Shown in pieces: positions 34,557 through 44,231 of a DNA stretch of 64,000 nucleotides. The translations under genes were made by a program, and so were the position numbers. The notes below the pieces were generated by a model. The model made no database searches. It had not been told where the DNA came from and saw nothing but the letters and a program-made list of their open reading frames with translations. This stretch comes from Hyphomonadaceae bacterium (lineage in GTDB: Bacteria > Pseudomonadota > Alphaproteobacteria > Caulobacterales > Hyphomonadaceae): assembly GCA_022844345.1 (NCBI GenBank), contig JALHLU010000001.1:372001-436000 (forward strand), in the 5' to 3' direction. Within the stretch, counting starts at the first letter, position 1; every line of letters begins with the position of its first letter.

Positions 34557-35362
34557 AGCCCCATATCGAACTTCTGGTCCATCGTCTGAGCTGGCTTCAT
34601 GCAGGCGCCGCCCACTGGCTTTGCCGGGACGCCCGCGACCGAGCATCGTGCGGGCACGTCGGACAGCACGACAGAACCGGAGCCCACGCGAGCCTCGTCG
34701 CCCACAGTGATGTTGCCAAGGACTTTCGACCCCGCGCCAAGGAGGACGCCATTGCCGATCTTCGGGTGGCGATCCGTATAGACCTTGCCCGTGCCGCCAA
34801 GCGTCACGCCATGCAGCATGGAGACGTCGTTGCCGACGCGCGCGGTCTCGCCGATCACCACGCCGGTTGCATGATCGATGAAGACGCCCGAGCCGATGGG
34901 CGCGGCGGGGTGAATGTCGACGGCGTAGAGTTCGGACTTCCGCGACTGGAGGAAGAAGGCCAGCGTCTCGCGCCCCTCACCCCAGAGCCAGTGGCCGATG
35001 CGGTGCGTCTGCAGCGCGAGGAAGCCCTTGAAGAAGAGGAAGGGCTGGAGCGTGGAGCGTGTTGCGGGATCGCGGTCGAGCACGGCCTGAAGGTCCCGCT
35101 CCGCGGCGGCGACGATGGAAGGATCGGCGCGATATGCCTCCTCGCAGATTTCGCGGATGGCGAGCGCATTCATGTCCGGTCCGCCTGCCTTCTGGGCAAG
35201 TTGATAGCTCAGCGCGTCGGCAAAGGTTTCATGGTTCAGCACGGTGGCGTTGAGATAGGACGCAAGCGCCGCTTCGTTCTGGGAAGCCTGCTGTGCATCG
35301 AAGCGCAGCTTGGTCCAGACCGGCGCGGACGCGCCAACTGGATTCGCTCTTGCGTTGGTCAT
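34553..35362 (-). CDS. cysE: Serine O-acetyltransferase
   Basis: CysE makes O-acetylserine, the direct precursor for cysteine synthesis. The 269-residue product has the N-terminal helical domain and the left-handed parallel beta-helix of hexapeptide repeats. The catalytic His region is DIHPAAPIGSGVFIDHATGVVIGE, followed by VSMLHGVTLGG, HPKIGNGVLLGAGSKVLGNI and GSVVL. Length and layout fit the usual hexameric enzyme. It is monocistronic and converges with the tiny lipoprotein gene. Confidence 0.95.
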   Translation of the reverse strand: MTNARANPVGASAPVWTKLRFDAQQASQNEAALASYLNATVLNHETFADALSYQLAQKAGGPDMNALAIREICEEAYRADPSIVAAAERDLQAVLDRDPATRSTLQPFLFFKGFLALQTHRIGHWLWGEGRETLAFFLQSRKSELYAVDIHPAAPIGSGVFIDHATGVVIGETARVGNDVSMLHGVTLGGTGKVYTDRHPKIGNGVLLGAGSKVLGNITVGDEARVGSGSVVLSDVPARCSVAGVPAKPVGGACMKPAQTMDQKFDMGL

Positions 35363-35406
35363 TTCGCCTCTCCGTGGGTCCGTGACCGTCTTGTCCGGCC
35401 AACCCG

Positions 35407-36006
35407 TCAGGAACCAACAAGCATGCGCTTCGCCAGTTCGGGGGGCAACGCCCCGGTCCGGAGCAGATGGTCGGCCTTGAGCAGCATGACAAGGGAGAAA
35501 CCATCGGTGATCTCACCCGAGACCGCCATTTTTACGGCTTCTGCGAACGGAACTCTTCGAACGGATAGTTCCTCTGAACTGTCCTTCGCGAATGTGTGAT
35601 CAGGGGCGAGGTCCCAGGCGATGAAGGCGAAGGCCCGCTCATCGGTGATGGAGTTGGACAGGTGGACGTCGGCAAGCAAGGGCAGCCAGTGACCGGCCTT
35701 GAGGCCCGCCTCCTCTGACAGCTCCCGCTGGGCGCCTTCGAGCGGCGGGACATCTTGCGGGCCACCGCCCTCGGGCAGCTCCCATGAATACCGCCCGAAA
35801 GGAAAGCGTTGCTGGCCGATCAGGACGGTGTTTCCAGATTCGTCGATGGGCAGGACGCCAAGCGCCAGATTGTGGATGTGGACAAGGCCGTAGGTGGCGT
35901 CTGCCCCGGTGGGAGCCACGGTCTGGTATTCGCGCAGCAAGACCCACTTGTTGTTGTAGATCGTTCGCGCGGACTTGATGCGCCATGGCTTGGGATGGTC
36001 AGTCAT
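35407..36006 (-). CDS. Nudix hydrolase, ADP-ribose/nucleoside-diphosphate-sugar pyrophosphatase-like
   Basis: The 199-residue enzyme has a Nudix box in PEGGGPQDVPPLEGAQRELSEEAGL (core REx2EE present) and preceding strands QQRFPFGRYSWELPEGG. The phrase RYSWELPEGG is typical of ADP-sugar pyrophosphatases that dimerise by domain swap (NudF/NudK group). It likely clears ADP-ribose or a related nucleotide sugar. The true substrate needs biochemical tests. It ends 44 bases from the cysE start on the same strand, so the two may be co-transcribed. Confidence 0.85.
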   Translation of the reverse strand: MTDHPKPWRIKSARTIYNNKWVLLREYQTVAPTGADATYGLVHIHNLALGVLPIDESGNTVLIGQQRFPFGRYSWELPEGGGPQDVPPLEGAQRELSEEAGLKAGHWLPLLADVHLSNSITDERAFAFIAWDLAPDHTFAKDSSEELSVRRVPFAEAVKMAVSGEITDGFSLVMLLKADHLLRTGALPPELAKRMLVGS

Positions 36007-36140
36007 GCCCTGCGGATACAGTGAATAGGCTGTCGGGAACAGGGCGTAGCGGCTGTCCGGTTCATTCCGAGACCCAACTCCCTATTCCCTCTTCTGTCTC
36101 AACCCTCTAGGTTCCCGGAACCGCAGCTCCGGAGCGTTGC

Positions 36141-36845
36141 ATGTTTCTGAAATCACTCGCCACCGCCCTTGCCGCCTCGCTGGCAGCCGTTTTGCTGACT
36201 GCAGCTTGCGGCGGCACGACCGTCGCCGGGCGCGACAAGATCGTCCTGGTCGAGGGCGACGCGTTCAAGGGCCCGGCCGATGCAAAGGTAACCGTGATCG
36301 AATACGGCTCGCCCACCTGCCCGGGGTGCAAGCGCTGGCACGACCTGTTCTGGCCGGAGGTAAAGCGCGACTATGTCGACACCGGCAAGATCAAGTTTAT
36401 CTTCCGTGAGTTCGCGATTCATGGCGCGATTGATGCGGGCATCTTCTCTGTCGCGCGTTGCGCCGGAACGGAAGACTTCTTCAACGTGCTGGACGAAGCG
36501 TTCACGCGCCAGGACAAGCTGGTGGCGGCAGCGCAAACGGGCGATGCAATGCCAGAGCTTCGTTCATTGGGTGCGAAGTTCAACCTGAGCGAGGCTCAGG
36601 TAAACACCTGTGTAGATGAACGCGCGAATATCCGCCGCATCAACGATGTCGGCACGGATGCGCGGCAGAAGGGCATCAACTCGACGCCAACCTTCGTTGT
36701 GAACGGGGTGAAGATCGCCGATTCCGACTGGAGCGCTGTGAAGATCGCGGTGGATGCGGCTCTTGCCGGGGGCGATGTGCCGGTGCAACCCGTGGCGCCC
36801 GCTGGCGATGATGGCCATGGCCACGCACCAGGCGAGAGCCACTAG
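36141..36845 (+). CDS. DsbA-like thioredoxin-fold lipoprotein (third copy)
   Basis: The 234-residue product has lipobox LTAAC (Cys23), active site CPGC at Cys60/Cys63 and cis-proline in STPTFVVNG. The YVDTGKIKFIFREF stretch parallels YIDTGKLRYIYRDM of the copy at 23962, so all three DsbA-like genes of the window are related. The tail is His/Gly-rich (DDGHGHAPGESH) and might bind metal. It overlaps no gene but is followed after two bases by a nitroreductase. Confidence 0.9.
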   Translation: MFLKSLATALAASLAAVLLTAACGGTTVAGRDKIVLVEGDAFKGPADAKVTVIEYGSPTCPGCKRWHDLFWPEVKRDYVDTGKIKFIFREFAIHGAIDAGIFSVARCAGTEDFFNVLDEAFTRQDKLVAAAQTGDAMPELRSLGAKFNLSEAQVNTCVDERANIRRINDVGTDARQKGINSTPTFVVNGVKIADSDWSAVKIAVDAALAGGDVPVQPVAPAGDDGHGHAPGESH

Positions 36846-36847
36846 GG

Positions 36848-37486
36848 ATGCCGGCCAAGGCCAGCCTTCCGCCTGAGCCTGAATTCGGGGCGCCGCTTGC
36901 GCCTAGCCATCCATCGCCGGAGACGCTGAAGCTTCTGGCACTGCGCCGGTCGACGCCCGTGTCTGCGCTGAGCGACCCGGGGCCTGCGGCGGACGACATC
37001 GACACCATGCTGCGCCTTGCCATGCGCGTGCCGGATCATCGCAAGCTGGAGCCGTGGCGTGTGGTGATCATCGAGGGCGAGGCGCGCGCGCTGTTTGGCG
37101 ACGTGCTGGCGGCAGCGCGACGCCTGCGCGATCCGGATGCGACGCAGGAACAACTGGCGGCGGAGCGGACGCTGCCGTTCCGGGCGCCGCTAATCCTGTG
37201 CGTCGTATCCTCGCCCGTGCACGACAAGAAGGGCACACCCGTGTGGGAGCAGCAGCTTTCGGCCGGGGCGCTGTGCCAGAACCTGCTGATCGCATCGCAG
37301 GCTATGGGCTGGGCCGGCGTGTGGATCTCGGAAGATGCGGCCTATGACGGGCATGTGCACGCGGCGCTGGGCCTTTCGGGGCACGAACAGGTGGCCGGCT
37401 TCATCTATCTCGGCACGGCGAAGGAACAGCCGGTAGAGCGCCAACGACCGGACATTTCGGCCAAGGCGACGCGCTGGACGGGGTGA
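36848..37486 (+). CDS. Nitroreductase family protein (YdjA-like)
   Basis: The 212-residue flavin enzyme has LLALRRSTPVSALSDP and MRVPDHRKLEPWRVVIIEGEAR near the N-terminus, then CQNLLIASQAMGWAGVWIS and a C-terminal FIYLGTAKE. These match the small NAD(P)H-dependent FMN nitroreductases of the YdjA group. It begins two bases after the DsbA-like gene, and both may be involved in redox handling, though one is periplasmic and this one cytoplasmic. The substrate is unknown. Confidence 0.9.
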   Translation: MPAKASLPPEPEFGAPLAPSHPSPETLKLLALRRSTPVSALSDPGPAADDIDTMLRLAMRVPDHRKLEPWRVVIIEGEARALFGDVLAAARRLRDPDATQEQLAAERTLPFRAPLILCVVSSPVHDKKGTPVWEQQLSAGALCQNLLIASQAMGWAGVWISEDAAYDGHVHAALGLSGHEQVAGFIYLGTAKEQPVERQRPDISAKATRWTG

Positions 37487-37597
37487 CGCGGGCCTTGTGC
37501 AGACTGCGTCCTTGACGCCCCCTGTCCACCCCCCTAACTAGCGGCCGTTTGCGCGGCTGGCTTCCCGAGTCGCGCAACTCCGGATGGAGGCGCCCAG

Positions 37598-38755
37598 ATG
37601 ACCAAGCTTGCCACAGGCGCCATTGCCCTCGAGGACGGAACGATCTTCTGGGGCGAAGGCCACGGCGCGAAGGGCGTGGCTGCCGGGGAACTCTGCTTCA
37701 ACACGGCAATGACGGGGTATCAGGAAATCCTGACTGACCCGAGTTACGCCGAACAGATCGTGCTCTTCACCTTCCCGCACATCGGCAATGTCGGTGCGAA
37801 TGTTGACGACCAGGAAGAGAGCTCGGCGCAAGGCAAGGTCGCTGCGCGTGGGGCTGTGTTCAAGGCGCCGCCGACGCTGCCGTCAAGCTGGCGGGCCACC
37901 GACGAGCTGGGCGACTGGCTGGCTGCGCGGAACATCATCGGGCTTTCGGGTATCGACACGCGGGCGCTGACGCGGCGTATCCGCGAGCTGGGCATGCCGA
38001 AGGCGGCGATCGCTCACGCGCCGGACGGCAAGCTGGACGCCAACGCTCTGGTGGAGGCGGCGCGCAGCTGGAAGGGCGTCGAGAATGCCGACCTCGCGAT
38101 CAATGTCACGACGGGCCAGCGCTTTGACTCGACCGACGGGCTGTGGACGCTGGACTCGGGCTTCGTCGATCTGGAGAATCCGAAGTATCACGTCGTGCTG
38201 ATGGATTTCGGCGTGAAGAAGAACATCCTTCGCAACCTCGCTGGCATTGGCGCGAAAGTGACGGTTGTACCGGCCAAGACGAAGGCGGAAGACATTCTCG
38301 CGCTGAAACCGGATGGCGTCGTGCTGTCAAACGGCCCGGGCGATCCGGCGGCGACGGCGATCTATGCCGGGCCGGAGATCCAGAAGCTGGTCGCGTCCGG
38401 CGTGCCGATCCTCGGGATCTGCCTCGGCCACCAGATGCTGGCGCTGGCGCTGGGCGCGAAGACGCGAAAGATGGCACAGGGCCACCACGGCGCGAACCAC
38501 CCGGTGAAGGACTTCACCACCGGCAAGGTCGAGATCGTGTCGATGAACCACGGCTTCACGGTAGATGTGGACACACTTCCGGCAGGCGTCGAGGAGAGCC
38601 ATCGCTCGCTTTTCGACGGGACAAACTGCGGGCTGTCGGTGGCGGGCAAGCCGATCATCTCGGTGCAGCATCACCCCGAAGCGAGCCCGGGGCCGCAGGA
38701 CTCGTTCTACCTGTTCGAGCGCTTCGCGAAGTTCATGGCGGAGCGGAAGGCGTAA
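37598..38755 (+). CDS. carA: Carbamoyl-phosphate synthase small (glutaminase) chain
   Basis: CarA releases ammonia from glutamine for CarB in pyrimidine and arginine synthesis. The 385-residue product has the N-terminal CPSase domain ([32 protein letters not shown]). The class I amidotransferase domain has the nucleophile in GICLGHQM and the His-Glu pair in [11 protein letters not shown]. Full length. carB lies about 6.4 kb downstream on the same strand with six other genes between, so the subunits are not in one simple operon here. Confidence 0.97.
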   Translation: MTKLATGAIALEDGTIFWGEGHGAKGVAAGELCFNTAMTGYQEILTDPSYAEQIVLFTFPHIGNVGANVDDQEESSAQGKVAARGAVFKAPPTLPSSWRATDELGDWLAARNIIGLSGIDTRALTRRIRELGMPKAAIAHAPDGKLDANALVEAARSWKGVENADLAINVTTGQRFDSTDGLWTLDSGFVDLENPKYHVVLMDFGVKKNILRNLAGIGAKVTVVPAKTKAEDILALKPDGVVLSNGPGDPAATAIYAGPEIQKLVASGVPILGICLGHQMLALALGAKTRKMAQGHHGANHPVKDFTTGKVEIVSMNHGFTVDVDTLPAGVEESHRSLFDGTNCGLSVAGKPIISVQHHPEASPGPQDSFYLFERFAKFMAERKA

Positions 38756-38759
38756 GTCT

Positions 38760-39914
38760 TCACAGCGTGTCCGCGCTTTCGAGCAGCGCGGCGACAAGCC
38801 CGCGCTCCTCAAGCGAGAGCTCCGGCCGCCAGACGTTGAAAATCAGCACGGTGCGCGTGTCTGCGCCCTCATTGCGAGCCTCGTGCTCGATCGTGTCATT
38901 GAACGCGAAGCCCTTGCCTTCTTCCCACCGCCTCACCTCCCCGCCGACGCGCAACCAGCAGCCTTCGGGAACGATCAGCGGCAGGTGACAGACCAGGCGT
39001 GTGTTGAGGAAGCCCGTGTGCGGCCTGATCCAGGCGCCTGGCGTCAGCTTGGAGAACAGGACAAAAGGCGCGCGGCCTTTCACCTGCTCCAGCGGCGCAT
39101 GCTCCACCGCTGCAACAGTCTTCGGGCAGCGCACAGCGATCTGCGGGACCGGCGCCCCGTCCTTCCAGACGTAAGCCGCCGTCCAGTCCGGACTGTCCAG
39201 CAACGCATGTGAGCGGTCCACCGGCGTGTTCTGTTCGGCCTCGATATAGGGTGAGAAGACATCTGGCGTTTCCAGGAGTCCTAGCAATTCATTCCTGATG
39301 TCGTCCGTCGCCGCCTCAATGGCGTCGAACCAGGGGAAGCCTGCGCGGTCGTAGAAGCCGATCGTAGGGAGTTCGGGGAAGTAGTAGGAGCGAGGCTGCT
39401 GTTCGAAGCGTTGCGCCTGCCCTGAAAGCAGCGCCAGCGACTGCGTAAAACGCGAACTCGCCAGCTCGCGATTGTATCCGGATGCGGCGAGCGATTGCTG
39501 CATGTGGGCAAAAATCTCGCCGCTCAGGTGCGCATGCGCCGCGTGGGCGCGCTTGATCTCGCGCGCGCCGTCTGGCGGCAGAAGCGCAGGATCGGGGACT
39601 AGCTTCACCAGCAAGCCATAGAAGCGGATAGCTGCGCGCCGGTCGCCGCGCGCCTGCAGGGCGTCGGCCTTCATCAGCAGGGCACGGAGGTTCTGCTGAT
39701 CGAGGTCCAGCGTGCGATCGAGCGCCGCCATCATTGCAGCCTCATCACCAAGCGCGCGGCAGGCAAGCGCAAGGCCGAGCCAGGCATCAACCGGGGCCCG
39801 GCCCGTTGCGACAGCGTCCTCGAAATGGCGCCGCGCTGTCGCTGCATCGCCGCGATTCAGGGCGGCCATCGCCGCCGCGCCGAGTGAATTCAGATTCTGT
39901 GAACTCGCCGTCAT
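38760..39914 (-). CDS. Aspartyl/asparaginyl beta-hydroxylase domain protein with TPR-like N-terminus
   Basis: The 384-residue product has an N-terminal helical repeat region (about residues 10-110, TPR-like ARRHFEDAVATGRAPVDAWLGLALAC pattern). A C-terminal 2-oxoglutarate/iron dioxygenase domain follows. The ligand region RPHTGFLNTRLVCHLPLIVPEGCWLRVGGE and FNDTIEHEARNEG hold the conserved histidines and the 2OG-binding Arg. Related enzymes hydroxylate Asp/Asn residues or lipid A fatty acids (LpxO); the TPR part favours a protein target. It converges with carA with a five-base gap. Confidence 0.88.
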   Translation of the reverse strand: MTASSQNLNSLGAAAMAALNRGDAATARRHFEDAVATGRAPVDAWLGLALACRALGDEAAMMAALDRTLDLDQQNLRALLMKADALQARGDRRAAIRFYGLLVKLVPDPALLPPDGAREIKRAHAAHAHLSGEIFAHMQQSLAASGYNRELASSRFTQSLALLSGQAQRFEQQPRSYYFPELPTIGFYDRAGFPWFDAIEAATDDIRNELLGLLETPDVFSPYIEAEQNTPVDRSHALLDSPDWTAAYVWKDGAPVPQIAVRCPKTVAAVEHAPLEQVKGRAPFVLFSKLTPGAWIRPHTGFLNTRLVCHLPLIVPEGCWLRVGGEVRRWEEGKGFAFNDTIEHEARNEGADTRTVLIFNVWRPELSLEERGLVAALLESADTL

Positions 39915-40095
39915 GGCCCCACCAAGTAATCAACATCCCGGAAAACGCTGTCATGCGGCGCCGCTAAGGGCAACTCCGCCCGGCCTCAATCATCACCAAT
40001 ACCTTTCCGGCGGACTCACGTTTCATAAGCATTTCAGCAACCGGATTTTTAATCCCGGCATGGCAGTTTGGTCCAATCTGGAACAGGGCCGGCCC

Positions 40096-41217
40096 ATGTC
40101 TTCCATCGACAACACCGCCGATATCCACGCGCGCCTTGCCGCCGCAGAAGCGGCGCTGCACGCCGTGGGACAACAGATTTCACCAGCGGTACGCCACATC
40201 GACATCGCCGTGCTGATCCCAGCGTTCAACGAGGCAGCGACGATTGGCGACGTAGTGCGCTCTTTCCGCGTCGCGCTGCCGCACGCGCGTATCTATGTCT
40301 ACGACAACAATTCCTGGGACAGCACGTCGATGGTCGCGCGCGAGGCTGGCGCGATCGTCCGCCGCGAGCCGCTGCAAGGCAAAGGGCACGTCGTGCGCCG
40401 CATGTTCTCGGACATAGAGGCCGACGTCTATGTGATGGTGGATGGCGATGCAACGTATGATGCCGCCTCCGCGCCGCGCATGGTGTCTCGCCTTATCGAA
40501 ACGCAGGCTGACATGGTGGTAGGCGCGCGCATCACGGAAGAAAAGGCGGCCTATCGCGCGGGCCATCGCCTTGGCAATCGCGTGCTGACCGGTCTAGTCG
40601 CAAAGCTGTTCGGTGACCGGTTCACCGACATGCTGTCCGGCTATCGCGCCTTCTCGCGCCGCTTTGTGAAATCCTTCCCTGCTCTCGCCTCGGGCTTCGA
40701 GACGGAGACGGAGCTGACAGTCCATGCGCTTGAGCTCGACATGATCACGACCGAAGTACAGACGCCTTACGGTGCGCGACCGGAAGGGTCTGTCTCCAAG
40801 CTTTCGACGTTCCGTGATGGCTTCCGTATACTCGCCACGATCGGACGGCTGATGCGCGATGAGCGGCCGCTTATGTTCTTTGGCGCGATATCGGGTGTGG
40901 TGATGGCGCTCGCGCTATTGCTGGCAATGCCGCTGCTGGGCGAATACATGGCGACCGGTCTGGTCCCACGCTTCCCCACGGCGTTCCTTTGCGGGACGCT
41001 GGCTGTGCTCTCCTGCATCAGCCTTGTGTCAGGGATCATCCTTGAGACGGTAAGCCTTGGCCGGCGCGAGATGAAGCGGCTGGCCTACAACAGCGTCGAG
41101 AGCCTTGCTGCAAAGCTGGAGCGGTTTGAAGAGACGCGGCTGACGTTGACCTCGCTACGCGCGCAGGCACTGTCCGAAAATCCGCCGATGGCATTCCCAC
41201 GCCGGCGGACCCATTAG
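40096..41217 (+). CDS. Family 2 glycosyltransferase with C-terminal membrane segments
   Basis: I place the start at ATG 40096 (MSSIDNTADIHARL), because the open frame upstream overlaps the hydroxylase gene on the other strand. The 373-residue product has a GT-A domain: IDIAVLIPAFNEAATIGDVV, YDNNSWDSTS, PLQGKGHVVRRMF and the metal-binding VMVDGDATYD. The acceptor-side region is MLSGYRAFSRRFVKSFP. Two membrane helices near the C-terminus (GAISGVVMALALLLAMPLL, FLCGTLAVLSCISLVSGII) suggest a polyprenyl-linked substrate, as in DPM synthase-like enzymes. Confidence 0.9.
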   Translation: MSSIDNTADIHARLAAAEAALHAVGQQISPAVRHIDIAVLIPAFNEAATIGDVVRSFRVALPHARIYVYDNNSWDSTSMVAREAGAIVRREPLQGKGHVVRRMFSDIEADVYVMVDGDATYDAASAPRMVSRLIETQADMVVGARITEEKAAYRAGHRLGNRVLTGLVAKLFGDRFTDMLSGYRAFSRRFVKSFPALASGFETETELTVHALELDMITTEVQTPYGARPEGSVSKLSTFRDGFRILATIGRLMRDERPLMFFGAISGVVMALALLLAMPLLGEYMATGLVPRFPTAFLCGTLAVLSCISLVSGIILETVSLGRREMKRLAYNSVESLAAKLERFEETRLTLTSLRAQALSENPPMAFPRRRTH

Positions 41218-42161
41218 TTCAAGTCTGTTCCGCAATGCCGCCTGTAAGCCGCGACCGCGCTGGGCATAAGCTTCTCGAACATCGACGCACGCGCTTCAGG
41301 GTCTGGGTGAGTTGAGAGGAACTCCGGCGGGCGGGCGCCATCACCGAGTTCGGCCATGCGGCGCCACAGACGCGGTGTCTCGCGCGGATCAAAGCAGGCG
41401 CGGGCCATCAGTTCGAGCCCGATCAGGTCTGCCTCGCTTTCGTGCGCGCGGCTGAAGGGTTTGAGGACGCCAAGGTCCGCACCGAGACCGAACGCGCCCA
41501 TCACCATGCGCTGGGTATCCATGCCCATGTCTCCGAACGCAAGACCGACGGCAACCTGGCCGAAGCTCATGATCTGCTGCTGGCTCATCCGTTCACCCCC
41601 ATGGCGCGCAAGGGCATGTCCAATCTCGTGGCCCATGATGGCGGCAAGCCCATCGTCGTTCGCAGCCACGGGCAGCAGGCCGGTGTAGATGGCGACGAAA
41701 CCGCCGGGCAGCGCGAAGGCGTTGGGCGTGTCGGCGTCGATGACATTGAACTGCCAGTTGAATGTATCTGTCAGCGCGCCCCACGACGGCAGCGATCCGG
41801 CCGTCTTGCCCTCGACCGTCATGACGGCGCCTTCGGCTTCCCAGGCGGTTGCCGCGGCCTGGAGGCGGCGGCCGATGGCGCGGATGCGTTCGACCTCTCG
41901 GGTTTCATCAATGGCGCAAGAGGTAGCGCCGCGCGCGCAGAGAACGGGCTCCTCTGCAAGGACCTGCATATAGGCCTCGAGGCCCATTCGGTTTTCGTCC
42001 TCGATCGAGGTGGTGATGGTCTGCGAGCGGCCTGTGATGCCGGTCTGCTGGCTGGAGAACCACCAGATGACCAAGCCGACGGCGATGATCAGGATGATCA
42101 TCCCCCGCCCGCCCAGCATGCCGGCGAGGCCCTTGGACCTGTCGTATCCGGGTATGCGCAT
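41214..42161 (-). CDS. M48 family metalloprotease
   Basis: The 315-residue product has one N-terminal membrane anchor (MIILIIAVGLVIWWF). A zinc protease domain follows with the HExxH motif HEIGHALARH and the third ligand in HESEADLIGLELMARA. The pattern fits Oma1/LoiP/BepA-type envelope quality-control proteases, facing the periplasm. NAFALPGGFVAIYTGLL is a further family landmark. It overlaps the end of the glycosyltransferase gene by four bases on the opposite strand. Confidence 0.92.
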   Translation of the reverse strand: MRIPGYDRSKGLAGMLGGRGMIILIIAVGLVIWWFSSQQTGITGRSQTITTSIEDENRMGLEAYMQVLAEEPVLCARGATSCAIDETREVERIRAIGRRLQAAATAWEAEGAVMTVEGKTAGSLPSWGALTDTFNWQFNVIDADTPNAFALPGGFVAIYTGLLPVAANDDGLAAIMGHEIGHALARHGGERMSQQQIMSFGQVAVGLAFGDMGMDTQRMVMGAFGLGADLGVLKPFSRAHESEADLIGLELMARACFDPRETPRLWRRMAELGDGARPPEFLSTHPDPEARASMFEKLMPSAVAAYRRHCGTDLN

Positions 42162-42255
42162 CAGTCAGCTCCCGCACCTGCGGCAGAGGTTACAGGCGGG
42201 CGGCGCGCGGCGATAGCCGCTTGCATGGAGAGCTGTGGGGCGTCATCTAGGGGGC

Positions 42256-42987
42256 ATGTCAGAACGCCCCGAAACCAAGCTCCAGATCCGCATCCTGCCG
42301 GTGACCCCGCTGCAGCAGAATTGCTCGCTGATCTGGGACACGGCCTCCAAGCATGCCGTGCTGGTCGATCCCGGCGGGGATGTCGACACGCTGATGGGCG
42401 CGCTGGAGCATTTCGGGCTCACGCTGAAGGAGATGTGGCTGACGCATGGCCATCTGGATCATGCAGGCGCCGCCGATGAAATTCGCAAGCGCACCGGCGC
42501 GCCCGTGATCGGGCCACACAAGGATGACCAGTTCTGGCTCGATCAGATCGAAAGCTCGGCCGTGAAGTACGGCCTGACGGGCCTGCGCAATGTGACGCCA
42601 GACCGGTATCTCGAAGATGGCGATGTGCTGGAACTTGAAGGCGTGAAGTTCGATGTGGCGCACACGCCGGGCCACACGCCGGGGCATGTGGTGATCAGCA
42701 ACCGCGAGGCGAAGATCGCGTTTGTGGGCGACGTGCTGTTCCAGGGCTCGATCGGACGGACGGATTTTCCGCGCGGCAATCACCAGCAGCTGATCGACTC
42801 GATCACGGGCAAGCTGTGGCCGCTGGGCGATGACATGACGTTCGTGCCGGGCCATGGCGCGACATCGACCTTCGGACAGGAACGGCGGAGCAATCCATTC
42901 GTGGCGGATCAGGTCACGGGGTACGGCGGGACCGAGAAGGGCGAGGGATCGAGCTTCGATCAGCGGACGGCTAAGCGCTACACCTGA
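42256..42987 (+). CDS. Metallo-beta-lactamase-fold hydrolase (glyoxalase II-like, YcbL group)
   Basis: The ATG at 42256 has AGGGGG directly upstream. The 243-residue product has the zinc-binding motif THGHLDHAG, a following His in HTPGHTPGHVV, the Asp in FVGDVLFQGSIGRTD and a late His in PGHGATSTFGQER. The layout fits YcbL-type short glyoxalase II-like hydrolases, which cleave thioesters such as S-lactoylglutathione. It overlaps the 3' end of the MFS gene by ten bases on the other strand. Confidence 0.92.
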   Translation: MSERPETKLQIRILPVTPLQQNCSLIWDTASKHAVLVDPGGDVDTLMGALEHFGLTLKEMWLTHGHLDHAGAADEIRKRTGAPVIGPHKDDQFWLDQIESSAVKYGLTGLRNVTPDRYLEDGDVLELEGVKFDVAHTPGHTPGHVVISNREAKIAFVGDVLFQGSIGRTDFPRGNHQQLIDSITGKLWPLGDDMTFVPGHGATSTFGQERRSNPFVADQVTGYGGTEKGEGSSFDQRTAKRYT

Positions 42988-44216
42988 TCGGGAACGTTTT
43001 CAGTCATGGTCTGCCTGCGACTGGCGCCGATGGCGGCGAAGCATAGCGCACCGACGAGGAAACATCCCGCCCCAGACCACAGCGCGAGATCGTAACTGCC
43101 GGTGAAATCGTGAACCTGCGCGAACAGGACGCCGCCGACCCCGGTGCCGGTGACAACGGCCGCGTTCACGCATCCCATCAGCGTACTGAAGGCCTTGAGG
43201 CCGAAATAGCGGGCGATGAGGAAGGGGCCGACATCGCCTTCCGCGCCCTGGCTGAGGCCTGCCAGCGCGATGCCGGCGATGACGAGTGGCATGTATCCGC
43301 CCTGCCCCAGCAGCATGAGGCATCCGGCAGCGGGAACACCCATGGCGATGAACGTGACCAGTTGCGGCGGGAAGCGGTCGAGGCAGAAGCCCGCGACGAG
43401 GCGGCCGAAAAAGACCGAGATGGCGAAGGCGGACAAGACCGAGGCAACGGTTGCGCCATCGAAGCCCTTGTCGCCGATCAGCGCCGCCATCTGGGCCATC
43501 AGGCCGCCCGAAGGAATGTTGATGATGAACATGCCGGCGACCAGCAGCCAGAAGGCAGGCATCCGCGTTGCCTCGCCCAAGCGGAAGGAATTGACCATCG
43601 CCTCGGGCCGCGTCTTCACCTTGGGAAGTAGCAGCAGGCCCACCGCGGCGCCTGCAACCGCCATTGCCCCGAGCATCACCCAGCCGGCGCGCCAGCCATA
43701 TGTCTGCATGACGAAATTCAGCAGCGGCGGTGTGATTGCCGCCGTGAGGGTGACCGATGACAGAGCCGTCGAGAGCGCCAGCCCGCGCGAACGCACGAAC
43801 ACTGCGTTGATCGGCCGGGCCCATGTGATGCTTGTGGTGCCGAGACCGAAGAACACCAGCAGGAATGTGAGCGCGTAGTAGAGCCAGATATTGCCGTTCT
43901 GCAGGCTCATGCCGGCGCAGGCGCTGGCAAAGCCGATCGCTCCCAGGATGATCACCGGCCGGACGCCGATCTTGTCGGCGAGCCTTCCAACGAGCGGGGC
44001 CAGAGATCCCGCGATCAGGCTGGCGAGGCTGGCGAAGGCCGCTTCGCCCCGTGTCCACTTGAACGCGGCCGTGTGGTGCTGAATGAACAGGCTTGCCACG
44101 AAAGGATAGAGGATCAGGCCAGCTGCGGCGCCAACCCCGGCAGCCAGCACGATGCGCCAGCCGATTCGCCATTCGGCTCCCGTCGAGAGGCCTGTTTCCT
44201 GCGCCTGACCCGACAT
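42978..44216 (-). CDS. Major facilitator superfamily transporter (monocarboxylate/oxalate-formate antiporter-like)
   Basis: The 412-residue product has about 12 membrane helices. Between helices 2 and 3 is GRLADKIGVRPVI, the MFS loop motif, and a related one occurs in the second half (GRLVAGFCLDRFPPQ). The style resembles MFS transporters for monocarboxylates or oxalate/formate. AGGGG precedes the ATG. A perfect eight-base inverted repeat lies 16 bases upstream of the start, so expression is probably controlled by a dimeric repressor bound there. The substrate is unknown. Confidence 0.9.
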   Translation of the reverse strand: MSGQAQETGLSTGAEWRIGWRIVLAAGVGAAAGLILYPFVASLFIQHHTAAFKWTRGEAAFASLASLIAGSLAPLVGRLADKIGVRPVIILGAIGFASACAGMSLQNGNIWLYYALTFLLVFFGLGTTSITWARPINAVFVRSRGLALSTALSSVTLTAAITPPLLNFVMQTYGWRAGWVMLGAMAVAGAAVGLLLLPKVKTRPEAMVNSFRLGEATRMPAFWLLVAGMFIINIPSGGLMAQMAALIGDKGFDGATVASVLSAFAISVFFGRLVAGFCLDRFPPQLVTFIAMGVPAAGCLMLLGQGGYMPLVIAGIALAGLSQGAEGDVGPFLIARYFGLKAFSTLMGCVNAAVVTGTGVGGVLFAQVHDFTGSYDLALWSGAGCFLVGALCFAAIGASRRQTMTENVPDQV

Positions 44217-44231
44217 CCCAGCCCCTATTAC

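Noticed and set aside
39712-40095. Upstream extension of the glycosyltransferase frame
   Set aside because: It overlaps the start of the hydroxylase gene on the other strand and shows no GT homology; ATG 40096 fits the family.
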